This document shows, piece after piece, positions 27,903-38,432 of a DNA stretch of 64,000 bases. The stretch spans positions 39,597 through 103,596 of the forward strand of contig NZ_LGAP01000026.1 in assembly GCF_001270265.1 (NCBI RefSeq). The letters run 5' to 3'. The notes below the pieces were generated by a model. The model was not told the DNA's origin. It saw only the letters and a program-made list of their open reading frames with translations, and did not search any database. Position numbers and translations under genes: made by a program. Every line of letters starts with the position of its first letter. Position 1 is the stretch's first letter. The DNA is from Ensifer adhaerens. Lineage in GTDB: Bacteria > Pseudomonadota > Alphaproteobacteria > Rhizobiales > Rhizobiaceae.

Positions 27903-28145
27903 ATGACATTCGGGCCCAGCAGACCGCCATTGACCGAGGATGTGGCGGAGGTCATCGTCAGGGATATCAAGCAGGCGGAAGGACATGGCGCGACCTCGGA
28001 AGTGCCGATGCCGTTTCTGAAAAGCCTCTATCGCCTGCCGTTGATGCCAAGCCCCATTCGAAAGTCGCACGCCTGCTTGATGTTCGGCGTGGCCGCCATC
28101 GGCCTTGTTGCCATCCTGCTGCTGTCGGGATTGCTGACCGTCTGA
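27903..28145 (+). CDS. Small protein with one C-terminal membrane segment, function unknown
   Basis: An 80-residue protein, MTFGPSRPPLTEDVAEVIV at its start, with one hydrophobic segment near the C-terminus (CLMFGVAAIGLVAILLLSGL). AGGAG lies seven bases before the ATG, which supports translation. No family is recognised. It may be a tail-anchored inner-membrane protein. It converges on the fabI terminator. Confidence 0.6.
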   Translation: MTFGPSRPPLTEDVAEVIVRDIKQAEGHGATSEVPMPFLKSLYRLPLMPSPIRKSHACLMFGVAAIGLVAILLLSGLLTV

Positions 28146-28157
28146 CGACGACCCATG

Positions 28158-28189
28158 AAAAAAGCCCATGGACCGAATGATCCATGGGC
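28158..28189 (-). terminator. Intrinsic terminator of the fabA-fabB-fabI operon
   Basis: On the minus strand GCCCATGGA (28189-28181) pairs with TCCATGGGC (28172-28164) and six T follow (28163-28158). It begins 27 bases after the fabI stop codon. Confidence 0.8.
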
Positions 28190-28215
28190 CTTGATAAGAT
28201 TGCCGTCGTCGCTTG

Positions 28216-29022
28216 TTATTCGGCGTCGGCGGTCCTGAGTGCGTCGAGCGCCGGCATCGAGGTGATGTTGTAGCCGGAGTCCACATAGTGGATTTCGCCG
28301 GTGACGCCGCGCGACAGGTCGGAAAGCAGGTAGAGCGCCGAGCCGCCGACATCGTCGATGGTGACGGAGCGGCGGAGCGGCGAATTTTTCTGCTGCCAGG
28401 AAAGCATGGCCCGCGCATCGGAAATGCCGGCGCCTGCAAGCGTGCGGATCGGGCCGGCGGAAATCGCATTGACGCGAATGCCGCGCACGCCGTAGTCGGC
28501 CGCAAGATAGCGCACGGAGGCTTCGAGCGCTGCTTTGGCGACGCCCATGACGTTGTAGTTCGGCATGACGCGAACCGACCCGCCATAGGTCAAGGTCAGC
28601 ATCGAGCCGCCGTCGTTCATCAGTTCGGCAGCGCGCTTGGCGATCTCGGTGAAGGAGAAGCAGGAGATCACCATGGTGCGGCTGAAGTTGTCGCGGCTGG
28701 TGTCTGCGTAGAGGCCCTTCAGCTCGTTCTTGTCGGAAAAGCCGATGGCATGGACGATGAAGTCGAGCTTGCCCCAGCGCTCCTTAATGGCCGAGATGAC
28801 CGTATCGACGGAGGCGATGTCCTCGACGTCGCAAGGCAACAGAAAGTCGGAGCCGAGCTCGGCTGCCAGCGGCTTCACGCGCTTGCCGAGTGCTTCACCC
28901 TGATAGGTGAAGGCCAGTTCCGCGCCCTGTGCTGCCAGCGCCTTGGCGATGCCCCAGGCAATGGAGTGGTTGTTGGCCACACCCATGATGAGGCCACGCT
29001 TTCCGTTCATCAGTCCCGTCAT
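28216..29022 (-). CDS. fabI: Enoyl-[acyl-carrier-protein] reductase (NADH)
   Basis: This SDR enzyme carries out the last step of each fatty-acid elongation cycle. The 268-residue product has the nucleotide-binding stretch LIMGVANNHSIAWGIAKALA (11-30) and the FabI active site Tyr146, Tyr156 and Lys163, identical in number to E. coli. The ATG at 29022 is four bases after the fabB stop codon. An ATG four codons later is an alternative. In rhizobia more than one FabI paralogue can occur; the link to fabA and fabB suggests a role in the unsaturated branch. Confidence 0.94.
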   Translation of the reverse strand: MTGLMNGKRGLIMGVANNHSIAWGIAKALAAQGAELAFTYQGEALGKRVKPLAAELGSDFLLPCDVEDIASVDTVISAIKERWGKLDFIVHAIGFSDKNELKGLYADTSRDNFSRTMVISCFSFTEIAKRAAELMNDGGSMLTLTYGGSVRVMPNYNVMGVAKAALEASVRYLAADYGVRGIRVNAISAGPIRTLAGAGISDARAMLSWQQKNSPLRRSVTIDDVGGSALYLLSDLSRGVTGEIHYVDSGYNITSMPALDALRTADAE

Positions 29023-29026
29023 GGTG

Positions 29027-30250
29027 TTATCCGTTGTAGCGCTGGAAGACGAGCGTCGCATTGGTTCCGCCGAAGCCGAACGAGTTGGAAAGAACCGTAT
29101 CGATCTTGGCGTTGTCGATGCGCTTGCGCACGATCGGCACACCGTCAAATTCCGGGTCGAGTTCGCTGATATGGGCGCTCTCGCCGATGAAGCCACCCTG
29201 CATCATCAGGAGGCCGTAGATCGATTCCTGGACGCCGGCAGCACCCAGCGAGTGGCCGGTGAGCGACTTCGTCGACTGGATGTGCGGGATCTTGGAGCCG
29301 AACACTTCGCGGATGGCGCCGATTTCCTTGCTGTCGCCGACCGGGGTCGAAGTGCCGTGCGTGTTGATGTAGTCAACGTCGCCCTTCACGCTCGAGAGCG
29401 CCTGGCGCATGCAGCGGATCGCGCCTTCGCCGGATGGGGCGACCATGTCGTAGCCGTCCGACGTTGCGCCGTAGCCGACGATTTCGGCGTAGATCTTGGC
29501 GCCGCGCGCCTTGGCATGTTCCAGCTCTTCGAGCACCAGCACGCCGGCGCCGCCGGCAATGACGAAGCCGTCACGGCTGACGTCATAGGCGCGCGAGGCG
29601 GTCGACGGCGTGTCGTTGTACTTGGAGGACATCGCGCCCATGGCGTCGAACAGATTGGACATCGTCCAGTCCAGGTCTTCGTGACCGCCGGCGAACATCA
29701 CGTCCTGCTTGCCCCACTGGATCATCTCCGCGGCATTGCCGATGCAATGGGCCGACGTCGAGCAGGCCGACGAGATCGAGTAGTTGACGCCGTGGATCTG
29801 GAACCAGGTCGCAAGCGTGGCCGAGGCCGTCGACGACATCGCCTTCGGCACGGCAAACGGGCCAATGCGCTTGGGGCTCACGTTCTTGCGGGTAACATCC
29901 GCCGCCTCGACGATGGTGCGGGTGGACGGACCGCCCGAGCCCATGATGATGCCGGTGCGCTCGTTGCGGGAAATGACCGCTTCCTCGAGACCGGAGTCGG
30001 CGATCGCCTGCTTCATCGCCACGTGGTTCCAGGCGCCGCCCTGCGACAGGAACCGCATGGCGCGCCGGTCGACGAGATCGGTCGGATCGAGCGTCGGTGC
30101 GCCCCAGACCTGGCATTTGAAGCCGTTTTCGGCGAAATCGGGAGAAAACGTGATGCCCGATTTGGCGTCGCGCAGCGATGCCGTGACTTCGTCGGCATTG
30201 TTCCCGATCGAGGAAACGATCCCGAGGCCCGTGACAACAACCCGTCTCAT
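29027..30250 (-). CDS. fabB: 3-oxoacyl-[acyl-carrier-protein] synthase I
   Basis: A condensing enzyme needed for unsaturated fatty acids. The 407-residue product has nucleophile Cys163 in [13 protein letters not shown] and catalytic histidines in [11 protein letters not shown] and TGHSLGAAG (near 300 and 335). Its place in a fabA-fabB-fabI operon supports FabB over FabF. AGAAGG lies nine bases before the ATG. Confidence 0.95.
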   Translation of the reverse strand: MRRVVVTGLGIVSSIGNNADEVTASLRDAKSGITFSPDFAENGFKCQVWGAPTLDPTDLVDRRAMRFLSQGGAWNHVAMKQAIADSGLEEAVISRNERTGIIMGSGGPSTRTIVEAADVTRKNVSPKRIGPFAVPKAMSSTASATLATWFQIHGVNYSISSACSTSAHCIGNAAEMIQWGKQDVMFAGGHEDLDWTMSNLFDAMGAMSSKYNDTPSTASRAYDVSRDGFVIAGGAGVLVLEELEHAKARGAKIYAEIVGYGATSDGYDMVAPSGEGAIRCMRQALSSVKGDVDYINTHGTSTPVGDSKEIGAIREVFGSKIPHIQSTKSLTGHSLGAAGVQESIYGLLMMQGGFIGESAHISELDPEFDGVPIVRKRIDNAKIDTVLSNSFGFGGTNATLVFQRYNG

Positions 30251-30296
30251 GGTAATGACCTTCTCTTTATCTCATTCGGTGCGGAGATCCCGCGGC

Positions 30297-30812
30297 TTAG
30301 TCGGTCTTTTCTTTCGACAGACCGACACGCAGGTCGGTTGCCTGGTAGATGGTTTCGCCGTCCGCCTTCAACCAGCCGTCGGCAGTGCCGAGGACCAGGC
30401 GGCCGCGCATCACCCGCTTGAAGTCGATTCCGTATTCGAGCAGCTTGGTATGGGGGCGAACCATGCCCTTGAACTTCACTTCGCCGGTCGACAGGGCCAT
30501 GCCGCGGCCCGGTTCGCCGAGCCAGCCGAGGAAGAAGCCCGTCAATTGCCACATGCCGTCGAGACCGAGGCAGCCGGGCATGATCGGGTTGCCCTGGAAA
30601 TGGCAGGGGAAGTACCAGTCGTCCGGGCTGACGTCATATTCAGCGCGAATGAAGCCCTTGTCGAAGGCGCCGCCGGTTTCGGAGATTTCCGTGATGCGAT
30701 GGACCATCAGCATCGGCGGCAGCGGCAGCTGGGCGTTGCCGGGGCCAAACAGTTCGCCTCGGCCGCAGGTCAGGATTTCCTCATAGCTGAAGCTGGATTG
30801 TCTGGTCGTCAT
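30297..30812 (-). CDS. fabA: 3-hydroxydecanoyl-ACP dehydratase/isomerase
   Basis: FabA dehydrates 3-hydroxydecanoyl-ACP and isomerises the trans-2 product to cis-3, the branch point to unsaturated fatty acids. The 171-residue hot-dog protein has the active-site pair His71 (in [13 protein letters not shown]) and Asp85 (in CLGLDGMW), one residue off E. coli numbering. The ATG at 30812 is preferred to a TTG directly before it. First gene of the operon. Confidence 0.95.
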   Translation of the reverse strand: MTTRQSSFSYEEILTCGRGELFGPGNAQLPLPPMLMVHRITEISETGGAFDKGFIRAEYDVSPDDWYFPCHFQGNPIMPGCLGLDGMWQLTGFFLGWLGEPGRGMALSTGEVKFKGMVRPHTKLLEYGIDFKRVMRGRLVLGTADGWLKADGETIYQATDLRVGLSKEKTD

Positions 30813-31118
30813 CAATGGTTGTTTCCCCGCGTAACATAAAGTGTTGTCAGACCTGCTTTAGAGCAAGTTCGCTGTGAAATGAAGCACGCCGATGGCCGTT
30901 TTCGATGTTTCCGACGTCGGCATCGCCCATTCTGATGGCGATATCGTTCCGCCGTCGCTTACAGGATCAATGTGGGTCCGGCCAGAGTTAAATACCAGCC
31001 TTCCCCTAAATAGGCCGGTTTTTCAGGCATTCCAGGCGTTCCGCACCTTAGAATCTATTGAAAGAGCGGCGCGCAAAAGTTATATCGCAACGGAAGTATT
31101 GTAAATTTTACGGGATCC
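30813..31118. other. Divergent control region between fabA and irr
   Basis: A 306-base gap without a convincing gene. A small open frame at 30892-31104 has no Shine-Dalgarno sequence or recognisable product. The irr promoter is described separately. No equally clear fabA promoter was found; an ATTGAT box on the minus strand near 30970 has only poor -10 partners. Confidence 0.5.
31057..31086 (+). promoter_or_regulatory. Sigma-70 promoter of irr
   Basis: ATTGAA (31057-31062) and TTATAT (31080-31085) are separated by 17 bases, equivalently TTGAAA-N17-TATATC. Transcription would start near 31093, leaving a 25-base leader before the first ATG of irr. Confidence 0.6.
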
Positions 31119-31559
31119 ATGGAACGCTCCTTGATGACGAAAGTAACCGAAGTGAGTTCGGAAGAGAGATTGCGCAGCTCGGGTCTGCGCCCGACGCGTC
31201 AGCGTGTCGCCCTTGCCGATCTGATCTTCGCCAAGGGCGACCGTCACCTGACCGTTGAAGAATTGCATGAAGAGGCGGTCGTCGCCGGAGTGCCGGTGTC
31301 ACTGGCAACCGTCTACAACACACTGCATCAGTTCACCGAGGCCGGCATGATCCGCGTGCTCGCGGTGGAAAGCGCCAAGACCTATTTCGACACCAACGTG
31401 TCCGACCACCACCATTTCTTCATCGAAGGCCAGAACGAGGTCCTCGATATCCCGGTGAGCAATATCGAGATCGGCAATCTGCCGGAGCCGCCGGAGGGCA
31501 TGGAGATTGCCCATGTCGACGTGGTCATTCGTCTTCGCCGCAAGCGCGAGCGGTCGTAA
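31119..31559 (+). CDS. irr: Iron response regulator Irr (Fur family)
   Basis: A 146-residue winged-helix regulator. The DNA-binding domain covers about 15-90 (SSGLRPTRQRVALADLIFAK, then SLATVYNTLHQFTEAGMIRV) and the dimerisation part contains the SDHHHFFIEGQNEVLDIP stretch. In Rhizobiales, Irr controls iron and haem genes and responds to haem status rather than to iron itself. The N-terminal haem regulatory motif of the Bradyrhizobium protein is absent, as in other Rhizobiaceae. The start may be the ATG at 31119 or that at 31134; neither has a strong Shine-Dalgarno sequence. In the Rhizobiaceae irr commonly neighbours fabA. Confidence 0.92.
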   Translation: MERSLMTKVTEVSSEERLRSSGLRPTRQRVALADLIFAKGDRHLTVEELHEEAVVAGVPVSLATVYNTLHQFTEAGMIRVLAVESAKTYFDTNVSDHHHFFIEGQNEVLDIPVSNIEIGNLPEPPEGMEIAHVDVVIRLRRKRERS

Positions 31560-31569
31560 CGACCTTTTC

Positions 31570-32205
31570 CTACATCACATCGTCGGGGTCGCGCCCCGGG
31601 CTCGCCTTGCCGATCGGCAGCGTCCAGCCGTATTTGAGCGCGCCGGCGCGCACGGTGAAGGCTGAGATCACGCCGAGCGTCGCGGTTGCCGCCAGCGGCA
31701 GTCCGATCATCGTCGCGACGACGAAGACACCGGAGCCGATCAGGGCGGCCGTCACATAGACTTCCGGACGCAGCAGCACCGACGGCTCGCCGGCCAGGAG
31801 GTCGCGCAGGATGCCGCCAAACGTCGCCGTCAGCATGCCGGTGACAAGGGCGACGGCGGGCGAGCCGGTCGCCGCCAGCCCCTTGGCCGCACCCATGACG
31901 CAATAGGCCGACATGCCGATCGCATCGAGCCAGACCAGGACGCGGTAACGCGAACCAAACAGGTGGGCGGTGAAGAACAGGATGACGCTCACCGAGGCGC
32001 AGACCAGAAGGTAGTTCGGGTTGAGCACCCAGAACACCGGCGTTGCGCCGAGGACGACGTCGCGCATCGTTCCGCCGCCGATACCGGTGACCGAGGCAAG
32101 GAAGAGATAGCCGATGATGTCGAGCTGCTTGCGCGAAGCCGAGAGCGCGCCCGTCGCTGCAAAGACGGCGACGCCCGCATAATCGAGGATTTCCAGGATG
32201 GTCAT
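31570..32205 (-). CDS. TRIC-type cation channel / UPF0126 membrane protein
   Basis: A 211-residue inner-membrane protein with about seven hydrophobic segments and an internal repeat marked by GIGGGTMRD and TFGGILRD, the hallmark of the YadS/YicG family. Archaeal and bacterial members form trimeric potassium-permeable channels. Earlier annotation as a glycine transporter also exists for part of the family. Convergent with irr, 10 bases apart. Confidence 0.86.
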   Translation of the reverse strand: MTILEILDYAGVAVFAATGALSASRKQLDIIGYLFLASVTGIGGGTMRDVVLGATPVFWVLNPNYLLVCASVSVILFFTAHLFGSRYRVLVWLDAIGMSAYCVMGAAKGLAATGSPAVALVTGMLTATFGGILRDLLAGEPSVLLRPEVYVTAALIGSGVFVVATMIGLPLAATATLGVISAFTVRAGALKYGWTLPIGKASPGRDPDDVM

Positions 32206-32275
32206 GGCCGCTCCGTTGAAAGGCGCATCGCGGTTGTCTGTCGCATCGCAAGCTGGAGCATCCAGGCCCGCCGCG

Positions 32276-33076
32276 TCAACGGGGGGAAACGTTGGGAAGC
32301 AGGCTGTCCGTGCGGCCGCTGAAATAATAGGCAGCCAATCCGATCCATTCGCGCACCGCTGTCGTCGTCAGCTGGGCGTTGAGCGAGGGCTGGGTAAAGT
32401 CGAAGCCGGGCGTGACCGTGCCGCTGGTGCGGTAGTCCGTCGGCCAGGGGGTGACCTCCAGCCCGAGCGCGCGGAAAAGCCCGACCGAACGCGGCATATG
32501 GAAGGCCGACGTGACCAGCGCGCAGTTGGAAAGGCCGTTTGCCGCGAGCAGCGCCTGCGTGTTGCGGGCATTCTCGAATGTCGTTCTAGACTGTTCCTCG
32601 CGGATCAGCCGCTCCGGGCCGATGCCGAAGGCGGCAAAGAAGGCTTCCGACGCCTTGGCGTCGCCCTCATAGGCGCCGCTGAACGAACCGTCGCCGCCGG
32701 AAATCAGGATGCGCGCTTGCGGGTAGCGCTTGGCCAACATGGTCGTCTCGATGAAGCGGTCGGCCGCCTGGTTGAACTCGATGCCGCCGCGGCTCGCCAT
32801 CACCTCGTTCTCAAAGGCACCCCCCAGCACGATGACGCAGGAGAGGGTTACGGGCGGCTCAGCCGGCCGCGGGAAACGGTCCTCCAGCATCTGCAGGAAA
32901 TAGGATCCGGTGGTGGTGAACAGGCTGACGAAGAGCACCAGCGCACCGATGAGGCCGAAGGCGGCGCCGGTGCGCCTGAGCCCGACCGCCGTCATCAGCA
33001 GCCCGGCAAGGGCGGCGAAGAACGCCAGGGATAGGGGCTGCGCGACGAGCCAGAAGATCTTGGAAAGCAGAAACAT
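32276..33076 (-). CDS. YdcF/ElyC-like DUF218 envelope protein
   Basis: A 266-residue protein with two N-terminal membrane segments (about 5-30 and 36-56), then a periplasmic DUF218 domain: CVIVLGGAFENEVMASRGGI, RYPQARILISGGDGSFSG, and ALVTSAFHMPRSVGLFRALG. E. coli ElyC, with the same layout, affects peptidoglycan and enterobacterial common antigen lipid-carrier balance. Transcribed in the same direction as the TRIC gene downstream, 70 bases apart. Confidence 0.85.
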   Translation of the reverse strand: MFLLSKIFWLVAQPLSLAFFAALAGLLMTAVGLRRTGAAFGLIGALVLFVSLFTTTGSYFLQMLEDRFPRPAEPPVTLSCVIVLGGAFENEVMASRGGIEFNQAADRFIETTMLAKRYPQARILISGGDGSFSGAYEGDAKASEAFFAAFGIGPERLIREEQSRTTFENARNTQALLAANGLSNCALVTSAFHMPRSVGLFRALGLEVTPWPTDYRTSGTVTPGFDFTQPSLNAQLTTTAVREWIGLAAYYFSGRTDSLLPNVSPR

Positions 33077-33150
33077 CAGACCCGTGTTCTTCGCTACGAT
33101 CCCTTAAGATTTCGCAAAGCCGGGTCGGGCGTCTAACGCCACGCCGCTCG

Positions 33151-34326
33151 TTAGGCCGTCACGCCGGCGGACATCGGCTTCGCCTTGCTTGCGCGAAGAT
33201 AGCCGATGCCAAAGGCGATGAGCGCGCCGACCGCGACGATCGCCAGCGACAACAGCGGACGGTAGGCGAACCAGGCGATGGCGATGACCACAGGGCCGAT
33301 GATGAGCGTCAGGATCGCGGCGATAATGCCGGTGCCGAAACCGACCACCGAGCCGAGGACCGGAATGACGTCGGCGATGATGGAAATGAGCGACAGCATC
33401 AGCGTAAAGCCGATGAACAGGCCGATCAGTCCGCCCACCCGAACCAGCCAGGTAATCAGCGTGTTCTCGCTCTGGGCGGTGTCGAACATCTCCGCGGCAC
33501 TGGCGATACCGGCTGAGCTCAGGAACAGCTCGCGGCCGTTCGTCGTGCGATAGGGGGCAAGGCTGCCGCCCTTCTGTGCGGCGACAAAGCTCGCGGTCTC
33601 CGTATCTTCGCGGGTTAAGCCGATGCGCAGATCGCCGACCGCGGGGGTCTGGCGATCGGCGGAAACGAAGATCGTCTGGCCGTCTGTTTTGACCGGGCGA
33701 TTGGTGCCGAGCGCATCGGCGAGATGTTGTAGATCGGCGTCCGCCATCTGCACGGGGCTGTCGCTACCAAGATCGGCAACGGCCCTGCCGTTGATGGAAA
33801 ACGCGCCGAGCATTGCGCGGTCGACGGTGAAGCGCGCGCTCGAGATCGGCATCTCCGGGTTCTGATGCCCGTTGCCGTCGCGGAAATCGGCCGAATCGGC
33901 GCGGTCGCTGCGCCACTCCTTGGCGTAGGAATAGGTCGTGACCGTTTCCTCGCCGCCGCCGAGCGTCTTGCGCGTCTCGCTCTTCTTTTCCTCGACCCAT
34001 TGGTACATCTCGACCGAGCGGCGCAGGCCGGCAGCACCCTTGGCGGAGATCCCGAGCAGACTATCGACCGGCGTGCCGACCGGCTCGACCCGACCGGCGA
34101 TGTGGACCAGCTTGCCCTCGTTGCCAGCCTCCACAGCGCCGCTGTCGATGGCGACCACAGCACCGGCACCCTCGACGAGCGCCCGATAGGTCTTGACCGA
34201 ACGACCCTCGTTCCACGCAAGCAACCAGATCATGCCGAAGACCAGGAGCAGCCCGACGAAGATGCCAATGACACCATTCTTAAGGCGCGCGAACCACGAC
34301 GTTCTGGTCGTTTCGGTAAAACTCAT
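33151..34326 (-). CDS. TMEM43-family membrane protein
   Basis: A 391-residue protein with one N-terminal membrane segment (GVIGIFVGLLLVFGMIWLLA), a large soluble domain, and three to four C-terminal hydrophobic segments. The stretch NEGRSVKTYRALVEGAGAV after TM1 and the two-part C-terminal membrane block fit the DUF1625/TMEM43 family, known from human LUMA protein and scattered bacteria. The function is unknown. The ATG at 34326 follows GGGGGAT; an open frame upstream has no ribosome binding site. Confidence 0.82.
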   Translation of the reverse strand: MSFTETTRTSWFARLKNGVIGIFVGLLLVFGMIWLLAWNEGRSVKTYRALVEGAGAVVAIDSGAVEAGNEGKLVHIAGRVEPVGTPVDSLLGISAKGAAGLRRSVEMYQWVEEKKSETRKTLGGGEETVTTYSYAKEWRSDRADSADFRDGNGHQNPEMPISSARFTVDRAMLGAFSINGRAVADLGSDSPVQMADADLQHLADALGTNRPVKTDGQTIFVSADRQTPAVGDLRIGLTREDTETASFVAAQKGGSLAPYRTTNGRELFLSSAGIASAAEMFDTAQSENTLITWLVRVGGLIGLFIGFTLMLSLISIIADVIPVLGSVVGFGTGIIAAILTLIIGPVVIAIAWFAYRPLLSLAIVAVGALIAFGIGYLRASKAKPMSAGVTA

Positions 34327-34494
34327 CTGATCCCCCGGCACGTGATTTCGACCCGGATTCGCAAGCGACCGGTTCGATTTTCCCGTTGGTAGCAGAAAAA
34401 AAGCGGAAAGGAATATATCGGCCGACATGTGCAGGCGTTTGGCCCAAACATGGTGAAGGCGTTCGATTTAAAGGGGTGTATTCCAGGAGAATTT

Positions 34495-34570
<76 letters not shown>

Positions 34571-34769
34571 ATATCGGGTCCGGCGAGGCCGGTTCCGGGA
34601 AACTCGTTGGGCTGTTGTGCCCGGCGAGTGGCGGCTTATTACTTCTGCTTTTCGCGGATAGCAAGCCGAAAATGTCAGGCCGGTGGAAATAATTTTGGCG
34701 CCGGCCCGATTTGCTCCCGTCCACGCCAAAGGCCGGGGACGGGAGGCATTCGCGTATTATTCTAAACGC

Positions 34770-35162
34770 TTAGACGTCGTCGTCGTCGTCGGACACGCCG
34801 ATGAGGTCGCTCATGTCGTCGTCATCGTCTTCGTCGTCGGTCTGAAGGAAGGTATCGTCGTCGTCGTCGCCGTCGATCTCCACCTCATCGTCGCCCAGAT
34901 CCGGAATCTCGTCGCCGCCGGCTGCTTCGTCGTCGGCTTCCTCGAGCGAAACGAGTTCGACTTCCGTGTTCTCGGTGTCGACTTCAGCGACGTCCTCTTC
35001 CTCTTCCTTCTCGAGCACCTTGGCAACGGAGGTTTCTTCGAAGAAGGACAGCGGATAGGACTTGCCGGTGTAGGGGGAAACGATCGGATCACGGTTCAGA
35101 TCGTAGAATTTGCGCCCCGTTTCCGGGTCAATGCGCTTTGTTCCGAGTTCCGCTTTTGCCAC
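34770..35162 (-). CDS. TIGR02300 family protein with acidic tail
   Basis: A 130-residue protein of a family found almost only in alphaproteobacteria. The conserved head is AKAELGTKRIDPETGRKFYD followed by LNRDPIVSPYTGKSYPLSFF. The rest is almost all Asp and Glu and ends DDDDDV. The function is unknown. The start is GTG at 35162, which gives the family N-terminus and follows AGAGG. Divergent from aroA, the usual position in rhizobia. Confidence 0.85.
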   Translation of the reverse strand: MAKAELGTKRIDPETGRKFYDLNRDPIVSPYTGKSYPLSFFEETSVAKVLEKEEEEDVAEVDTENTEVELVSLEEADDEAAGGDEIPDLGDDEVEIDGDDDDDTFLQTDDEDDDDDMSDLIGVSDDDDDV

Positions 35163-35238
35163 AGTCAAAGCCTCTTGAATGGCCGGCCGAGCCGGCGCTT
35201 GCCGGAAAGCCGGCGGGTGGAAAGGATATCAAGCCTAT

Positions 35239-35282
35239 GATGATTAGCCGGTCCCCATAATCATCTTGGCCGCATCTGTCAA
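35239..35282 (-). promoter_or_regulatory. Promoter of the TIGR02300 gene overlapped by an inverted repeat
   Basis: On the minus strand TTGACA (35282-35277) and TATGGG (35259-35254) are 17 bases apart. GATGATTA (35239-35246) and TAATCATC (35258-35265) form an eight-base inverted repeat that spans the -10 box, as an operator might. No T-run suggests a terminator. Confidence 0.45.
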
Positions 35283-35358
35283 AGATAAAACTCGAAAGCC
35301 CTGCGCCGCCTGCTTTTTCTTCGCCCGGGAGGATGATCGCGCAATCGCATTGTGTTAG

Positions 35359-36792
<1,434 letters not shown>

Positions 36793-36894
36793 CCAATTGA
36801 GACAGTCGTAAGCTTCGACGCAGTTGGTCGTTAACTTCTGCAACCTAGGATTTAGGTTGTCGGGGACGTGGGCGCCCTCCTCAAGGTGCGGCGG

Positions 36895-37557
36895 ATGATG
36901 AAAGAAAATCCCGACAACGTCAGTTCAACAGTAAAGAGTGGCCGCAGCTTCGACATTCAACCGGATGGTTCAGTCCACTACTGGTCTCGTACGATGTCTG
37001 CGCCGGTAAGCTTGACAGCCGAACAATTTGCCTCGGTCGGCGAGGCGAATACACGTTTGTTTTTGAGCGTTGCCATAAGTTTGATTGTTGCGGTCCTGAC
37101 GGATGGCTACCTGTGGGCCGGCGAAATCGACGGCGCAACGGCAATCGTTATCCTGATGGCGTTGGTGTCCTTCAACGCACTGTTTATCGCAAAGGTTCGC
37201 AACGACAGGCTTGCGATGCTGCGCGACCTGCCTCCGGCGCCTGCCGATGCGAAGGTGAAGCCGCCCTTGTCCATCGCGGAGCTGTTCGTCGCGGCGGCGA
37301 TTGTTCTGAGCCAAAAGATGGCAAGGGCGCCCGTCTGGATGCTCCTAGTACTTGGCTATGCGTCCCTCCTTGGTGTCTTCGCAGTAGGCCACACGCTAAT
37401 GCAATTGCTCGAAGGCGTCGCTTTCTATTGGGGGAAGCGCAACTCCCTCCCGGTTGGGCCCACGATACCTGCCTTCGCATTGCTGGTCAGCTTGCTCTTG
37501 GCGACGTGGACTGCTTGCATGATTATTGCTCGCATTGGCTCCCGATGGAGAAGATAG
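36895..37557 (+). CDS. Membrane protein of unknown function between aroA and cmk
   Basis: A 220-residue protein with four predicted membrane segments: LFLSVAISLIVAVLTDGYLW, AIVILMALVSFNALFIAKV, VWMLLVLGYASLLGVFAVG and AFALLVSLLLATWTACMIIA. The first 50 residues are polar. No family is recognised. Its base composition looks less GC-rich than its neighbours, and it splits the usual aroA-cmk-rpsA order, so recent gain is possible. The start is uncertain: ATG at 36895 or 36898 behind AAGGTG, or GTG at 36868. Confidence 0.6.
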   Translation: MMKENPDNVSSTVKSGRSFDIQPDGSVHYWSRTMSAPVSLTAEQFASVGEANTRLFLSVAISLIVAVLTDGYLWAGEIDGATAIVILMALVSFNALFIAKVRNDRLAMLRDLPPAPADAKVKPPLSIAELFVAAAIVLSQKMARAPVWMLLVLGYASLLGVFAVGHTLMQLLEGVAFYWGKRNSLPVGPTIPAFALLVSLLLATWTACMIIARIGSRWRR

Positions 37558-37631
37558 TCGTTTCGCAAACGTAGAAACCGTTGCGGTTTTCATCTACAGG
37601 ACCGTTCAGTTTTGCGATCGTAGGATAGGTC

Positions 37632-38267
37632 ATGATCACCATCGCCATCGACGGACCTGCCGCGGCAGGCAAGGGCACGCTCTCGCGCCAGATCGCCGAA
37701 GCGTACGGCTTTCACCATCTCGACACCGGGCTGACCTACCGCGCGACGGCGAAGGCGCTGCTCGATGCCGGCCTGCCGCTCGACGATGAGGCGGTGGCCG
37801 AGCGTATGGCGCTCGAGGTCGAACTTGCAGGCCTCGATCGCTCCGTGCTGTCTGCGCATGCGATCGGTGAGGCGGCATCGAAGATTGCCGTCATGCCGGC
37901 GGTGCGCCGCGCGCTGGTCGAAGCGCAACGTGCGTTTTCGAGGAAAGAGCCGGGCACCGTGCTCGATGGCCGCGATATCGGCACCGTCGTCTGCCCGGAT
38001 GCGGCGGTGAAACTCTACGTTACTGCCTCGCCGGAAGTGCGCGCGAAACGCCGTTATGACGAGATCGTCGGCAACGGCGCCGTCGCCGATTACGCGGCGA
38101 TCTTCGACGATGTGAAGAAGCGCGACGAGCGCGACATGGGCCGGGCCGACAGTCCTTTGCGCCCCGCCGATGACGCGCACTTGCTTGATACGTCTGAAAT
38201 GAGTATAGAGGCGGCGTTTCAGGCCGCAAAGTCTTTGATCGATGCGGCCCTGATCAAGAAGATCTGA
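37632..38267 (+). CDS. cmk: Cytidylate kinase
   Basis: A 211-residue kinase that phosphorylates CMP and dCMP. The P-loop GPAAAGKGT is at 8-16, followed by [13 protein letters not shown], the conserved [13 protein letters not shown], and the lid KRRYDE. Its place ahead of rpsA is widely conserved. The unknown membrane gene stands between it and aroA. Confidence 0.96.
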   Translation: MITIAIDGPAAAGKGTLSRQIAEAYGFHHLDTGLTYRATAKALLDAGLPLDDEAVAERMALEVELAGLDRSVLSAHAIGEAASKIAVMPAVRRALVEAQRAFSRKEPGTVLDGRDIGTVVCPDAAVKLYVTASPEVRAKRRYDEIVGNGAVADYAAIFDDVKKRDERDMGRADSPLRPADDAHLLDTSEMSIEAAFQAAKSLIDAALIKKI

Positions 38268-38432
38268 AGAAGAGCCTTTTCGCGACACTGTCAGGATCGC
38301 TCTTCTTGCATAAGCCTGAAATTCCGTCCACGCGCCGGATTGTCCCTTTGATGGGACGGACTGGGTTCAGGCCTGTTCAACACCAGCCCCCGGCGCATGT
38401 GCGTCTGTTAATGAGATGCATCAGGAGATTCC

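Noticed and set aside
30892..31104. A 70-codon open frame between fabA and irr
   Set aside because: No ribosome binding site or family; it overlaps the irr promoter.
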